A program made the translations under genes and the position numbers. A DNA stretch of 64,000 nt from positions 992,001 through 1,056,000 of the forward strand of contig JAACJM010000007.1 of assembly GCA_013368315.1 (NCBI GenBank), given 5' to 3'. Under the pieces are notes generated by a model. That model saw nothing but the letters and a program-made list of their open reading frames with translations. It was not told the DNA's origin and made no database searches. The DNA comes from Tetrapyrgos nigripes (Eukaryota; Basidiomycota; Agaricomycetes; Agaricales; Campanellaceae). Shown here in pieces: positions 32,573 through 44,303 of the stretch; the first letter of the stretch is position 1; each line of letters starts with the position of its first letter.

Positions 32573-33384
32573 TGCGTTCTACTAGCTATACCAGTGAACA
32601 GATGCAGGCAGTGGTGCTAGAACCTAGCGAATGAGGGAAAGTTGAATGAATGAGGACAAGAAAGAGAGACCGAACGTACAAGTGGATTCTCAAGCCTGGA
32701 CGAAGACAGGGCCGGGCATCATGATTTTTATAGGCAAGCAGAAATAGACCTATTCGTCAGGATGAAGCACGAACCACAGTGTGATATCGTGGTATCATGG
32801 TATCATAGAAGCGTACACATTAGCATTAATTAAGTACTTCGGATGCAAACGGACCCGGATTCATGGCAGTAGCTTCGATTAGTATCAGATATCAGATACT
32901 ATATTGATGCGCTGAGACTAGTACTCAGATATGTACTGGCATTGAAGGATGTTGGGTGTCTCCGAGTCAGCAGCAGAAGGAGAGAAGGACATTGGTGAGG
33001 TGGTGAGGTAGTGAGGTTGTAAGTCGTGGATGGACCCGTCTTCAAGGTCCAGAACGAGAATCCCACGATGTGAGTGGTACTTCAATCGGAACTTCCCGAA
33101 CAGAACGAAGAAGTCTTGTCCTGATAGCCCACAGCCCACATGACGACTCAACCTAGCTTAGGCTATATGATAATATAGGTCTCTGACAGGCACAGACAGA
33201 AGATGGCCTCCAGGATGGTGTAATAGTTATATAGTCCATGGCCAAGGGAAAGCATGAACAATTCTTCAGAAGAAAACAAAAAAAAAAAAAAAAAACACAA
33301 AATACTACAACTACAATACGTACACCGGCACCCCGCGCAGCTTCTTCTCACCTCATTGCTCACCGCACCTTGGTAGATAGACCC
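32573..33384. other. Intergenic, no gene seen
   Basis: Holds an A-run near 33279-33296 just beyond the T2 3' end and GGTATCATGGTATCAT-type short repeats near 32790; otherwise nothing. Confidence 0.6.
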
Positions 33385-35813
33385 TCACACAGACCCATCC
33401 TTCTCTTTTGCCTCCATACCCTCCCCTACACGCTCATTCGCACTCGCATGTGCATGACCAACCTTCTCATGCGCCTCCTCCATCCTACTCGGTTTCCAAG
33501 AAGCACTATTCCAGGGTTTAACCCCAGCAACATACATCTCATCCACCTCTTCCAAAGATAGCCCCTTGGTTTCCGGAATAAAGAGGTAGACGTAGACGAA
33601 CCCGAATACGAGCATTCCGAAGAAGATCATGAGGATGAGGGGGCCAATGCTGAGAAGCGAGGAAGAGAGTGTGTGAGAGAGAGAGAGGAAGCCACCGTCA
33701 GTATGATTTGAAGCGACTTTATGAACAAGAGAAAGAAGACGATCGGATATAGTGGAAGACAGTAGTAACGATGAAAATGATAATGGGACAACTCACTCAT
33801 TAGCAATCCTCGGCGAAAAGAAACTCAATAAAAAGTTCCATATCCACGTCGAAGCGCTCCCCAACGCGATCGCTTTAGGCCTTACACGCAAAGGGAACGA
33901 CTCTCCCAAATACACCCAAGGTACAGGGCCCCAAAAGACAGAGTAAGATCCTACGTGTAGAACAGCGAATGCAATGAGAAGGTCACCGCCTCTTTTTTGT
34001 GAGGGGGTCAGTTGGGAGGGAGGTGTGCCGGTGGGGGCGAGCATGAAGTGCCCGACGAGGCCGGCCTGCAGGCAGGAGAAATGGGAAGAGAGATGAAAAG
34101 AGGGAAGGGGGGAGGAGAAGAAAGAAAAGATGAGCATGCCAAGGCCAAGGAGAAGACTGACGTGAACAAGAGGAACGCACGATGATGGCACAAACAGCTT
34201 CCATGACTGAACCAGCGAGGAGAGAACGCCGACGACCCCATGTTTCGATGAGATACTGTCATAATGTCAGGAGATCGTTGATAAAAGGTAAAAAATGGTG
34301 TAGAAGAAGACCTTCTCACCAGAGCAGGAATAGTAGCAACGACAGACACCGCTCCGAGGATGACTTGAATGACGTACGGCGACAACCTATCCCCAGGACC
34401 AACCAACACTTTAAGCCAACCGACCGACCCTGGAGGACAAAATAGAAAACTTACTCAGTCCCCGCACTCTGAAAAAACGTATCCCCATAATAATAATAAA
34501 AATTCTGCCCATTCAGCTGTTGAATAAACTGCAACATTATCCCATTCACAGTTCTCTTCCACAGCATGTTCCTCGTCGAAAAACATTCCAACCAGCCAGC
34601 TTTACCGCCCTCATTCTCAGCATTGATTGCATATTCCAATTCATCGACGTATTCGTCTACTAGAGGATCGTCTAGGGGTACAGAGTTGAGCTCGGCGATG
34701 ACTGCACGGGCCTCGGAGCGTTTGCCGATACCGAGGAGGTGACGGCTGTAGAATAATGTGGTGAAGGAAGAAAAGAGACAGATGTAAGAGAAGGAAAGGT
34801 ATGAGCAAGACAGGACTCACGGTGACTCGGGCAGGAAGAACGCCCCAGACAGCAAGATGAGACCCCAGAGCATCTGAAGTCCTACAGGTATACGCCAAGA
34901 CGCAGAGTTGGGGATTGCATGAGTACCGAGGTCGATGACGTAGGATATGAAGACACTACGAGAGAGGACAACGTCAGTGCCGGAAAAGAATAGATGGACT
35001 GACAGAAAAACGCACCCAGTAATAACCTGCAACTGATAAAGTACAAGCAACGTCCCTCGAAGAGCTTTCGGAGCGGTTTCACCGTTGTATAGTGGGACAA
35101 TAGCTGCAATGTATGCGGAGCAAATCGACGAGGCCGTTAGCTATCGTAATTCGCCATCCTACAAAATGGAAGGAAAACTCACCACTCATAGCACCAACAC
35201 CCAACCCGGCAATACATCTTCCAACAGTAATCTGCGCTAAGCTTCTGTCTGACCCTGTCTGGACGGCCGTGCCTACGGTGAAAATGGCTGCCCAAATAAG
35301 AATGGTCCCGCGACGACCGAATCGATCAGAAGTGAATGCTTGAGCTAGGGCTCCGCTGATATATGTAGGCAGTGTGAGGGTGTGAGTAGAGCAGTCAGGT
35401 TAGGAAGAGAAATAGCGGGGGGCAACGCGTCAGTCAGATGAAGGGGCAACGAGTATGAGTTTGGCTGCTCACATGAGAGTTCCAGCCGAGAGTAAAGAGG
35501 TAATGATGGACTGTCTAGAACTAGACAAGAAGAAACTGCCGTCGGGGTTTTGCTCTCCAAATCGTTGCACGAAGTCTGGCATGATGAGACATCCCTGTAA
35601 AAAATTCATGTATGCTAGTTGGGAGGAACAACAAGACAGAAGGGTTCATCGACGTACTGAGATAACACCGATATCGTAACCAAAGAGAAAACCACCTAAA
35701 GAACATCCGCCTGAGCCACCGTCCCTGCAATGACGATGAAACCACACACCAAAAGCAACAAAAGTCGCCAATACAACGGCCCTCTTATTCGTTGGGACAA
35801 CTCTTTCCGACAT
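33385..35813 (-). CDS. MFS hexose transporter copy T2
   Basis: Full-length sugar porter, start ATG at 35813 ([18 protein letters not shown]), stop at 33385-33387. The exon plan is the same as copy T3 (about 11 exons), read from conserved junctions: [116 protein letters not shown]. The segment after QRFG is longer than in T3 ([10 protein letters not shown] versus GDGSPT). The unique tail ends [14 protein letters not shown]. Expected plasma-membrane monosaccharide uptake. Orientation is opposite to T1 and T3. Confidence 0.93.
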
Positions 35814-36893
35814 CTTTTCGGGGTCCTGGACATGCCTTTCTGCAAGTAGCTGGATTTATAACCAGTTGCAGCCAAGGAGAGATCACGAGTACGTCCATCC
35901 AATCCATATTCCTTATAGCGAAGCTCTCTTTGGAAGTAAGAAGTATGAACCGTCCCGAAGACGTCACCCAATTTCGCAAAGTTGAATAGTAGACAGAGCC
36001 AGCTGACACTGGTTCGAGGTGCATCTGAGCTTCTGGTCTGATGATGGCATTGAAAGACGGGTTCGTGGTTCTGCTTCTCCAGCCGAGACTGCCGAGTTTG
36101 GAGGACAAGCTGAAGTTGAGCGCATCAGCGGAGGAACGCAAGTGTCAGTGACCGTGCGAAGTACCCCTATTCGCGGTCTCCCCAGCCAAACTCCACCAAT
36201 AACCTACACTAATCATCTTCAGTACATTCGAGGGAATTTTTCGCGAGGTAATGAGTAGGCAAATCACGGGGAGCTCTAGGGGGTATGGATAGCCCTGGGG
36301 TCCTGCGCGCGGGGCCTTAAACAGAGAGTAGACAGAGAAATTGGAGGTTGAACTTACAGCGATGATTAGACCTTTGTAAAGGGTCTTGAAAATCAGAATT
36401 TACATTTCAGGCCCGACCTAAGAGAGACAGTCAAAAGCTGCGGCGTCGTTTTGAGACCCACAAAACCGGTAAAATTCTTAGTATAATCGTACAGCAGACC
36501 GCTCTACATATCCAACATTTTGCACAAGTTAGCCCGTGCAACGGACTCATCAATCGTTACACTAAGTCGTTAAACCGAAATTTTCTACGGCCTACTTCTC
36601 CATCTCGCCCGAGTTTTCTCTCCGGAAATGTTCTTGGAAGACATAAGTACAAGATATTCAATCCTCGTCATATTTACAAACATTCACAGTACTTTTTCTA
36701 CATTTATCTACTCTCGAATCCTTTCAGTACACATACATATTCGAAACCCGATGTAACAGAACCCAAATCAAATCCAATATATGACAATATATCCAATTTG
36801 AATGAAAACGAAGACGAAGACGAAAAGCCTAAGACGAATTGTCTTGAAGTGATTGTTTACTGCAGAGCCCATATGTATTTCAGAGCTCAGCGT
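35814..36893. other. Intergenic between T2 and P1
   Basis: Upstream region of T2 and downstream region of P1. The stretch 36790-36890 resembles the 3' flank of P2 (GTCTTCGTCTTCG-type repeats on the minus strand). No gene seen. Confidence 0.6.
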
Positions 36894-37121
36894 TCAGCAG
36901 TTGGAGCAAGCAGGGTTGTGACAAATGCAGCGGGCTGTAATTCAAGAATAAGTACCATAAGTAGAAGAAGTGAAGAATCAATGAAGAACTGTACCTTCCA
37001 AAACATCTGGCTGAGCAACGGGGGAAGCAGTCGCCTGCATGGTCATAGTCAAAGCTACGACGGCCAAAGCAATGACTTTGGTGAAGAAGTCAGAGGTGTT
37101 GGTGTTGGTGATGAACTGCAT
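36894..37121 (-). CDS. Small secreted four-cysteine peptide P1 (55 aa)
   Basis: Exons 37121-36995 and 36934-36894 with one 60-nt phase-1 intron. The start MQFITNTNTSDFFTK leads into a hydrophobic signal segment (about 15-32: VIALAVVALTMTMQATAS). A short pro-part SPVAQPDVLEA follows, and the second exon encodes only a compact Cys core RCICHNPACSNC at the extreme C-terminus. Cys spacing is C-x-C-x4-C-x2-C. It is 55 aa and too short for routine gene calling. It has a paralog at 44043 with the same intron position and promoter. Function unknown; a secreted disulfide-linked or metal-binding peptide are both possible. There is no CaaX end, so it is not a mating-pheromone precursor. Confidence 0.85.
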
Positions 37122-37306
37122 GCTGTCGAAAGGAGAGCGAAAGGAGAGGAAAGTGAGCTCGCGGTCTTAGTAGAGATTAACGTAGGAGAAAAGGTAGAAG
37201 ACTTACATGGTCAGAAAATTCGAAGAAAGGTTTGAAGAGCAGAGGATTAGCTCGGTTTCGTGTGCTTGGAAGGTTTGTAGAACCGATGTATGTTCCAGTA
37301 CGACAT

Positions 37307-37682
37307 GAGAGTATTTATACGGTTGGGAAGTAGAGGTGAAGGGCGATGCCAGTTCCTAAAATGATAGACAGTACAAGAGTTTTGATCAGGGGTCGAGGGA
37401 CTCCCTTAGCCAGCCTACGCGTAAGAATTACTTCCCTTGGAGCGTCTGAAACTGAAACATTCCTCTTTGCATAACGTTCTGTATACCACCCCTAATTGAG
37501 AGTATTGATTCGATTGGGAAGTAGGGGTGAAGGGCGACAGTGCCAGTTCCTGAAAATGAAGTTCGAGCCTGAGCCCGAACAAGAGTTTTGATCAGGGGCA
37601 GAGGAACTTAGCCAGCCTACGCGTACTTGATGCGTCTGAAACCGAAACATTCCTCTTTGCATAACGTTCGGTACACCCCTAT
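37307..37682 (-). repeat. Tandemly duplicated P1 promoter, two units of about 190 bp
   Basis: 37307-37497 and 37498-37682 share GTTGGGAAGTAGAGGTGAAG-type, AGTTTTGATCAGGGG, TTAGCCAGCCTACGCGTA, GCGTCTGAAAC and CATTCCTCTTTGCATAACGT. Only the P1-proximal unit keeps the TATA box; in the distal unit the same place reads GTATTGATTCG. Confidence 0.85.
37311..37319 (-). promoter_or_regulatory. TATA box of P1 (TATAAATAC)
   Basis: About 190 bp upstream of the P1 ATG; an identical box lies at the matching place before P2. Confidence 0.7.
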
Positions 37683-39129
37683 TGAAATAAAGGCGCCTGC
37701 AGTGTCTTCGGTGTCACTGCACAAGGCTGCCAGCGGTTCTCAACCATACGAAGTCTACAGAGTGTAAACACAAGATCGTATGCATTCTTCACAATTTCTT
37801 CTTGAGTGAGGTACAGGAGGAAGGCTACTGAGTTAGTTGAGTGAGTGTATTGACCTCGATCTGCATCTCCCGATTTGCCTTGCAGATACTCCATCCGCAA
37901 CTTCTGATACCAAAAGTTCCCACGTTTTTGAGGTTGTGGCGGCAGCCAAAATTTGAACGTCTTTGAACCTCCTGGTGTATGCTTCCTGGAAATGCTTCCT
38001 GATTGCAATGATTCAAATGGTCATCAGCATAAAGACATTAGAACTCGAAGTTGGCCGAAGTTACTGCGAGAAGAATTTCTGAAAACGGATCAAGGGAATT
38101 TGGTTGCGGCAAGAATGTTGTCTAATGTCGGCTAAGGTGCTTTAATTGCGCCGCACAAATTTTGGTGGGTGCAAGTTCACCGTGCAACCATCAAAAACCA
38201 ATCTTTTGTATCTTTTCCTGATGTCATAGGAGCCTAGGAGCCTTGAAGCTTGAAGGGCATGGAGTCATGGACGTGTCAAGCTGGTCCCTATTTTAATTCT
38301 GGTCATGATACCTATCTCTTCAGCAAGCTCATTTCGAGTTTTCTTCTGGCAGAACACCCATAGTATTTTTTCATTCCATTTGCAAGTACCAGTACGGAAT
38401 TTTATTTAACACAACCACGATGGAGATATCGACGTATTTCGTATCACATGGAAAATCTATATTGATGAACACAAATCATTCTCTCCGAGTCTTCCGAAGC
38501 AATCCCGAAGCATTTCGGGCATCAGAATTGAGGTCGGAAGCTAGTTCAGGCCGGTCGAAGAGCAGAATGTGGATTTACATATCCTAAAACGCGCCCTGGA
38601 AGCTCGCGTCTGGCAATGGACGTGGTCTACTGCCATATAAAGGTAATCACGGCGCTCATAAACCTGACCAGAAACGAGGAATACGAATCATTATACGTCT
38701 TGGAAGACCAAAATCTAACTTCCTCATTCGGTACTTCCCTTCAAAAGAGCTCTCGGAGAACCTTTCCAAACCTTTCTTGCCCTAGGCAATTTTCTGAGGG
38801 AGTAGTAGTACAAAGGGTGGTTCCAAGAAGCTCAGATCCTTTCTTGATTGAATAACATCATCTAGCAAGAGTCTGCAGTAAGAAAGAGAGGGATAGATGC
38901 ACACTGAAAGTATGATATGTCTGAATCAATACCGTAGTATTTCGACCAAGTGTTCGCGTAACACCCCAACGAACACCGATCATTTTGTACATGGTAGCAC
39001 GTACTCGAGACCTTTGAACACCCCCTGGGCATATCCTGTAGCGCACTTTTTTTCGGTGCCTCTAAAACAAAAATAGGGAAAATTTCCGGTGGCGTTCCGC
39101 CGCTCTAGCTATTTGAGCGGATACAGTTC
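37683..39129. other. Intergenic, no gene seen
   Basis: 37740-37830 (minus) matches 43465-43530 (plus), so it is the far edge of the P1/P2 duplication. The 109-codon minus frame over it is not conserved as a frame. Nothing else recognised. Confidence 0.55.
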
Positions 39130-40052
39130 TCACAGCATCTGCGCCACTCCTGCCCAAGCTGTATGATTATACCCAGGCTCATACTCGCCTTCCCTAGGCA
39201 CAGACCTATAGCCAGTTATAACCTCATCAACTCCCTCGCCAACTCTTTCGTCAACCCGTATCTTATTCCGCAAAATTAATTTGAACGGGGACACGTGAAT
39301 GAGTTTTGACGAGTTCGTAGTCATGTGGAATGTCGAGGACTCAAGAGAGAGGGGCCATTGTTGAGATTGTTTTGGGTATGAGGCGGGTTGCGTAGAGGCC
39401 TGGAGAAGGAGAAGGAAGGAAGATGGAGGGAGGAGGAGGAGGAGGATAGATTGGGATATGGATATGAATATGGATATGGATGAGCTTCGAGTTGAGGTGC
39501 CATAGGTGAAGGGGATAAGGACCAGGACGTACCTCCGAGGCAATAACCTGAAATACCAAGCTGCTTGACACGAACTTATAACGCGTCAAGGACACCAAGA
39601 AAGAGTGGGGTAGCGATAGCCTCGGTGTGATTCATGAGCCAGTTCTCGAGAAGAATCTGATAGTATTGTCAGAGAGAGGTCAAAGCGAACGTTCCGGGTC
39701 CTGGCAAAGATAAGTAGTACTCACGCTCATGTCTAGAGGATAAGGGTTACCGAAGAGATAGTCGGGCATATAGGTCGCGAATCCTGCTTTCGCCCAAGTG
39801 TTGGTCTGGCCATGCGTCCTTGAGCTCAAACAATCTAAAACTGCAACGAAAGGAATGACATACCAGCAACTAAAAATATTTTAGCTTCACGCAACTCCTT
39901 GACAGAGAAACAGGTACTCACAGAGTTGTCCGTTTTATCAAATCCAAAAGCATCCATAAGGATGACAACCGCTTGCGTTGGGCCAAAGGTTCCTTTGGGA
40001 GGGATTTTGACATAGGTGTTGACTCTGGCAATAGTCACATTTTCCCCTGCCG
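39130..40052 (-). pseudogene. Dienelactone hydrolase family remnant
   Basis: Conceptual exons in order: GENVTIARVNTYVKIPP (about 40050-40000), VVILMDAFGFDKTDNS (about 39960), NTWAKAGFATYMPDYLFG then NPYPLDMS (about 39800-39725), ILLENWLMNHTE (about 39655), and LGISGYCLGG (about 39575-39545). The last is the nucleophile motif G-x-C-x-G-G of alpha/beta hydrolases in this family. A stop separates the ENWL exon from the nucleophile exon, and the C-terminal frames (39130-39543) do not give a clear Asp and His. There is no N-terminus with a plausible ATG. Most likely a decayed gene. A spliced functional form cannot be excluded. Confidence 0.55.
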
Positions 40053-40893
40053 ATACACCTCAGGGATTAGTGGAGATATGGTAGGAGAAAGGTGCATGAG
40101 GTACGATAGCAGCCTGAGCATTAGCTGCAAGTGTGCACGGTAAGAACGATGTAGGTTTCTGAAACTGCCAGTGACTGAAACGGGTCGACATACCATCATG
40201 ATATCATACTGACGGTCCTTCTCGAATTCGAAATAGGCAAGGGGTGGCTCAGCATCTAGGGTTGTTGGCAGTACCAGGTAGGTTGCCAGATATGTACTAC
40301 CTTTGTACCATGAAGAACGATTTCGCTGCGAGGAGGAACAGAGACTCAGAGGAGAGACGACTGTACAGTGTACATGTTCTCACGCGTCAACCGTTCGCGT
40401 TTGCCATCATCTGTCTGCAGCCTTGCAACTGCAATCCTCAAGGGTTTTGGAAAGTGACTGGGGAACCTTCTTTTCTGTTAATAAAGAAGATGAAATTCCC
40501 AAGAAATTCCTCTAAGTCAAAGTAATACCTTAGCCGGTTTCTCGCTGAGGTGCGCGGTATTATTATAGTAATACTCTCCGACAAGTGACTCAAGTTCTTA
40601 TTTCAGACAGACCCGGATGGCAACACCCCCTCAAATGCTAGCGCTCAAGCTCCGTCGTAGCTCCATTGTTGGCCCTTGCCATTCTACTCCTCCGGACCGT
40701 CCCCACTAGAAGACAGCACCAAACCCCTCCTGACTTCGACGCTATTTTTGCGACCTGCTATTTTCTGCAAAATTGCATACGGGTTCCTGAGAACAACTGC
40801 GAGAGTTTCCCATAAGAAGACCCCAGCTTCTCTTTCTCTCGATGGCTCCCGCACTCTTTTCACTGTGCTAATAGTCCAAGCTTGTCTCGCACA
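40053..40893. other. Intergenic, upstream of T3
   Basis: No gene recognised; T3 promoter expected near the right side. Confidence 0.5.
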
Positions 40894-43157
40894 ATGTCAA
40901 AGAGAGCTGTCCCAACGAATAAGAGGGCAATCGTGTTGGCCACGTTTGTTGCCTTTGGTGTGTACTCTATTTCGCCGCTATTAAAGGTGTCGATGCTGAT
41001 GCAGATATTGTTTTCTCCTTGTATAGGTGGATTCTTGTTCGGCTATGATATTGGTGTAATCTCAGTACGTCTTCCTTCCTCTTGGTTTTCATTGTTCTTT
41101 CTAATACGTATCATCCAGGGATGTCTCATCATGCCAGACTTTGTACGACGATTTGGAGATGGAAGTCCCACCCTGTCGAGTTCCAGACAGTCTATCATCA
41201 CATCTTTGCTTTCCGCAGGGACCTTTGTGTAAGTGTTGCTTGGAGTATTTGCCCTTCGGTTTTCCTAACTCTTCTATCAGCGGTGCACTAGGCCAAGCAT
41301 TCACTTCTGATCGGTTCGGCCGTCGTGGAACCATCCTCATTTGGGCTGCAATCTTCACGATAGGCACGGCTATTCAGACGGGTACGGTGGATAGTATTGT
41401 TCAGCTTACTATTGGAAGGTTTATTGCGGGACTGGGTGTCGGTGCTATGAGTGGTGAGTGGTAGTTTTTCTTCCTTCCATCGCGCAGTTTTCTCGTTTCC
41501 GTTGATAGATCAAAACACTAAAATTTTTGCTTATAGCCATCGTTCCACTTTACAACGGTGAAACTGCCCCAAAAGCTCTTCGTGGTACCCTGCTTGTGTT
41601 GTATCAGTTGCAGATTATCTTTGGGTGCGTGTCTCTTTCCTTTCCTTTCCCCTGGACCTGACCTCATTTTCGTCCTGTTGTCACAGAATCTTCATCTCTT
41701 ACGTCCTCGACCTCGCAACTCATACCATTCCTAACTCTGCATCTTGGCGTGTACCTGTTGGACTTCAGATGCTTTGGGGTCTAATCCTGTTGTCTGGACT
41801 CTTCTTCTTGCCTGAGTCTCCGTGAATCGTCTTTTCTCAGGTTATGTTTCTCTCTCTTCCCTAACTCTTCTTTTTTTCCTACAGACGACACCTCCTCGGC
41901 ATCGGCAGACGCACCGAAGCCCGCGCTGTCATCGCGGAACTGAACTCTGTCCCTCTCGACGACCCTCTTGTAGATGAAAACGTGGATGAACTCGAATACG
42001 CTATCAATGCTGAGAATGAGGGCGGTAAAGTCGGTTGGTTGGAATGTTTTTCTGCGAGGAATATGCTATGGAAGAGGACAGTCAATGGCATGATGCTGCA
42101 GTTTATACAACAGTTGAATGGGCAGAATTTTTATTATTATTATGGGGATACGTTTTTCAAGGATGCGGGGACTACGTGAGGGTTACTTCTCTGTATCTGT
42201 ATCTGCTCAGCTAACGCTTTCGGTGCTTCTGATCTACCCTAACCCCTTCCTTACCACTTGTAGATTGTCACCCTTTGTCATTCAGACGATTCTTGGAGCT
42301 GTCTCTGTCGTTGGTACTGTTCCTGCTTTGGTATGTTATTATCTTTTTAGCTTCTACTTCACATGCACCTCAGCTCATAAGTGTTTCACAGTATCTCATT
42401 GAAACCTGGGGCCGTCGTCGCTCCCTTCTAACCGGGTCAATAATGGAAGCTGTTTGTGCTATCATCGTGCGTTCTGTCCCCTCTCTCGCCTAGTCTTAAC
42501 ACCTGCGTGGCTTACTTCGCTTATTGCTTATCCAGGCCGGCCTCGTAGGCCACTTCACCCTCGCCCCCACAGGCACACCTCCCTCCCAACTCACGCCATC
42601 TCAGAAAAGAGGCGGAAACGTCCTTATAGCGTTCGCTGTCCTACACGTGTTCTCGTTCTCGATCTTTTGGGGTCCGGTCCCTTGGGTGTATCTGGGAGAG
42701 TCTTTCCCGTTACGTGTCAGGCCAAAGGCGATTGCATTGGGTAGCGCGACGAATTGGATTTGGAATTTTTTGCTGAGTTTTTTTTCGGTGAGGATTTCGA
42801 ATCAGTGAGTTTTTCTTCTTTTTTTTTTGAAGTCTTTCGTTGTCTCATAGCTACATATGTTCTTTGATGGGCTGTACTGACCATGCCTCTTTTGTTCCAC
42901 TTAGCATCGGCCCCCTTATCCTCATGATCTTCTTCGGCATGCTCGTATTCGGATTTGTCTACGTCTACCTCTTTATCCCCGAAACTAAAGGTCTTACATT
43001 GGAAGAGGTAGACGAGATGTATGTCGCTGGGGTTAAACCTTGGAATAGTGCTTCTTGGAAACCTCATAGGATGGAGGAGGCACATGAGAAAGTTGCGAAT
43101 GCGCATGCGCGTGCGACTGGGCCTGCGGAGGTAAGGGAGGTTGAGGAGAAGGTTTAG
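40894..43157 (+). CDS. MFS hexose transporter copy T3
   Basis: Complete sugar porter. Exons: 40894-40957, 41027-41064, 41119-41228, 41281-41453, 41537-41624, 41687-41821, 41885-42175, 42264-42330, 42392-42466, 42536-42804 and 42905-43157; phases agree at every junction. Start [19 protein letters not shown]-initiated frame extends four codons further upstream but has no ATG. Motifs: [12 protein letters not shown] (TM1), [78 protein letters not shown]. The final loop and tail have His/Glu-rich repeats. Expected proton-coupled or facilitated monosaccharide uptake. Confidence 0.95.
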
Positions 43158-43839
43158 GATGGGTCTGGGTGATGGTCGTTGAGAAGGGGAGAGGCCGTGA
43201 TGTGTTTGGAGTCCGGGGTCCTTGGGTCCCGGTGGGTAGAAAGGCACTAAGAAGATTAAGGTGCGATTCATTGAAAAGAACCGGCATCATTGTTGTCTCC
43301 CTGTACGATAAGTCGTTTCAAAGAATTGTTCATCATGCTCTTTTCTTGGTCTACGGCGGGGCCGGACTCGACATACCCATCTTCCCGCGCGTTGGGTCCT
43401 AGTCGAGTCTCCTATCCGCAAGGTCTTTTGACGCGCTGAAATGAAGAATAAGGAGGCCTAAGTCAAGTACCTTCCTCCTGTACCTCACACAAGAATGCGT
43501 ACGATCTTGTCTTTGTACTCTGCTGACCTCGCGCTCCGTATGCGTAATTGAGGATCAGTCTCCTTTTACTTTGTGTATTGAAATGGGGGAATATCCATGC
43601 ACTGCGAACGGCTGTCTTGCCTTTAGCCCAACAGGAGTGTTATATGCATGATGGTGTGTTCCGGTTTCAGAACTCAAGGGAAGCAATCCTCACGCGTACG
43701 CTGAATCGCTGAACAAATCATTTAAGTCCCTTGGCCCTTAATCGAAATCCTTGTACTTGTCGAACTCAGGCTCGATATTGTTTCTCACCTTCAGGAACTG
43801 GCATCGACTTGAGCGTTTTTCACCTCTAGTTCCCAAGAG
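43158..43839. other. T3 3' flank and P2 promoter region
   Basis: From about 43465 the sequence is a diverged inverted copy of the DNA upstream of P1: CTTCCTCCTGTACCTCAC, then GTTTCAG, ACGCGTA, AGGAACTGGCATCG, TTCACCTCTA. Here the promoter block is single, not doubled. Confidence 0.7.
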
Positions 43840-43848
43840 TATAAATAC
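43840..43848 (+). promoter_or_regulatory. TATA box of P2 (TATAAATAC)
   Basis: About 200 bp before the P2 ATG; the core ATACTCTCATGTCG is shared with P1. Confidence 0.7.
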
Positions 43849-44042
43849 TCTCATGTCGGACTGGGAAGGACAACGGTTCAACAAACCTTCCAAACACACA
43901 AGTCCGAGTCAATCCTTTGCTCTGAGTCTACAAGCTTTTCATCAACCTCTTAAACCACGTAAGTCTTCTCTACTGCGCTTCTACCTCCCTAACGCGAGCT
44001 CATTCTTCTCTTCCTTTCTTCCCCCCCCCCCCTTTCGACAGC

Positions 44043-44303
44043 ATGCAATTCATCACCAACGCCAACACTTCTGGCTTCTTCATCATGGCCAAGCTCATGG
44101 CTTTGGCCGTTGTAGCTTTGACTATGACTATGCAGGCAACTGCTTCCCCAGTAGCAGTTGCTGAGCCGGATGTTTTGGAAGGTGAGTCTACCTCCTCACC
44201 TGGCATTCTATTCCATCGACCATCCGAGTACCGTGACTTACTTACATGCCGTTCCCGACTAGCTCGCTGTATTTGCCGCAACCCAGCTTGCTCTAACTGC
44301 TAA
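44043..44303 (+). CDS. Small secreted four-cysteine peptide P2 (59 aa)
   Basis: Exons 44043-44181 and 44263-44303, one 81-nt intron at the same codon and phase as in P1. The intron length is a multiple of three and has no stop, so an unspliced form stays open (86 aa). The product starts MQFITNANTSGFF, has a hydrophobic signal segment (about 16-35, LMALAVVALTMTMQATAS), a short acidic pro-part AVAEPDVLEA, and a C-terminal core RCICRNPACSNC with C-x-C-x4-C-x2-C. The core differs from P1 by one residue (Arg for His). Function unknown; a strong TATA promoter suggests high or regulated expression. Confidence 0.87.
   Translation: MQFITNANTSGFFIMAKLMALAVVALTMTMQATASPVAVAEPDVLEGESTSSPGILFHRPSEYRDLLTCRSRLARCICRNPACSNC

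Noticed and set aside
35785..36141. Minus-strand 118-codon frame upstream of T2
   Set aside because: Covers the T2 leader and first exon in another frame; no domain.
36894..44303. P1/P2 as mating pheromone precursors processed by the nearby Rce1-like protease
   Set aside because: The products end in CSNC, not a CaaX box, and have a secretory signal peptide, which pheromone precursors lack. The proximity is coincidental as far as the sequence shows.
36894..44303. P1/P2 as a known toxin class, based on short Cys-rich cores
   Set aside because: The Cys spacing does not match a framework I can name, and four cysteines in eleven residues are too little for a call.
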